Source: Planctomycetota bacterium
GTDB taxonomy: Bacteria; Planctomycetota; Planctomycetia; Pirellulales; Pirellulaceae
DNA: 41,855 bases
Assembly (NCBI GenBank): GCA_027622275.1
Contig: JAQBZB010000045.1
Location: forward strand, 1-41,855
Direction of reading: 5' to 3'
Below are more model-generated notes on this DNA. The model ran no database searches. It saw only the letters and a list, made by a program, of their open reading frames with translations, and was not told the DNA's origin. The DNA itself is not shown here. Within the stretch, counting starts at the first letter, position 1.

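Noticed and set aside
41849-41851. GTG at 41851 as start codon of the giant gene
   Set aside because: The following residues match an internal motif that recurs eight more times, and the frame stays open upstream to the window edge.
32852-41854. CRISPR-like or satellite DNA repeats
   Set aside because: Periodicity of about 1.1-1.2 kb is in-frame and conserved at protein rather than DNA level; there are no short direct repeats with unique spacers.

Overview
The window is almost entirely coding, and all of it on the minus strand. It holds two partial genes for very large repetitive proteins of the secreted or cell-surface type, separated by a 409-base gap. The organism is most likely a planctomycete (Planctomycetota, perhaps Pirellulales). 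The downstream protein begins with a basic stretch followed by FESLESRLLLA, which matches the LEPR-XLL N-terminal motif known from giant planctomycete proteins. Moderately high GC, scarcity of cysteine and the repeat style fit this. I see no RNA genes, CRISPR arrays, insertion sequences or secretion-system genes.

Gene 1 (complement 5372 to beyond 41855) is one uninterrupted reading frame of 12,160 codons plus stop. It is open at the right edge, so its true N-terminus lies outside the window. In protein order it contains:
(i) an array of alternating A and B repeat units (about 399 and 361 residues) from 41854 to 32852;
(ii) a transitional unit from 32851 to 31595;
(iii) three copies of a roughly 820-residue Gly/Ala-rich super-repeat from 31594 to 24239;
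(iv) diverged single beta-solenoid units to about 22776;
(v) six HGL-GD / GGL-G-Y modules (22775-21115);
(vi) filamentous-haemagglutinin-like solenoid (about 21114-18021);
(vii) a tandem cluster of a small Y-x-Y-x-G / D-L / W module (18020-16650), a module that is also inserted at regular places in (i) and (iii);
(viii) GGxGxD-type repeats with an FCCH-like insert (16500-13530);
(ix) about 20 FG-GAP-type beta-propeller blades (13490-8770) interrupted by two unusual inserts;
(x) a second GGxGxD block (8760-5600);
(xi) a tail with eight prolines, a short hydrophobic run, a basic cluster and an acidic end (5545-5372).

The intergenic gap (4963-5371) holds a weak terminator-like hairpin, a weak promoter candidate and a convincing Shine-Dalgarno sequence for gene 2.

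Gene 2 (complement of beyond 1 to 4962) is the N-terminal 1654 codons of a LEPR-XLL protein made of beta-rich 60-180-residue modules ending in G-x-G-x-D turns. The same kind of module occurs in the C-terminal third of gene 1, so the two neighbours share building blocks and probably belong to one cell-surface or extracellular-matrix locus. Function is not shown by the sequence. Adhesion, cell-cell contact or a surface layer are inferences from the repeat classes. The main novelty is the regular higher-order organisation of gene 1: a two-unit alternating array, a separate three-copy super-repeat, and one small W-containing module placed at the joints of both.
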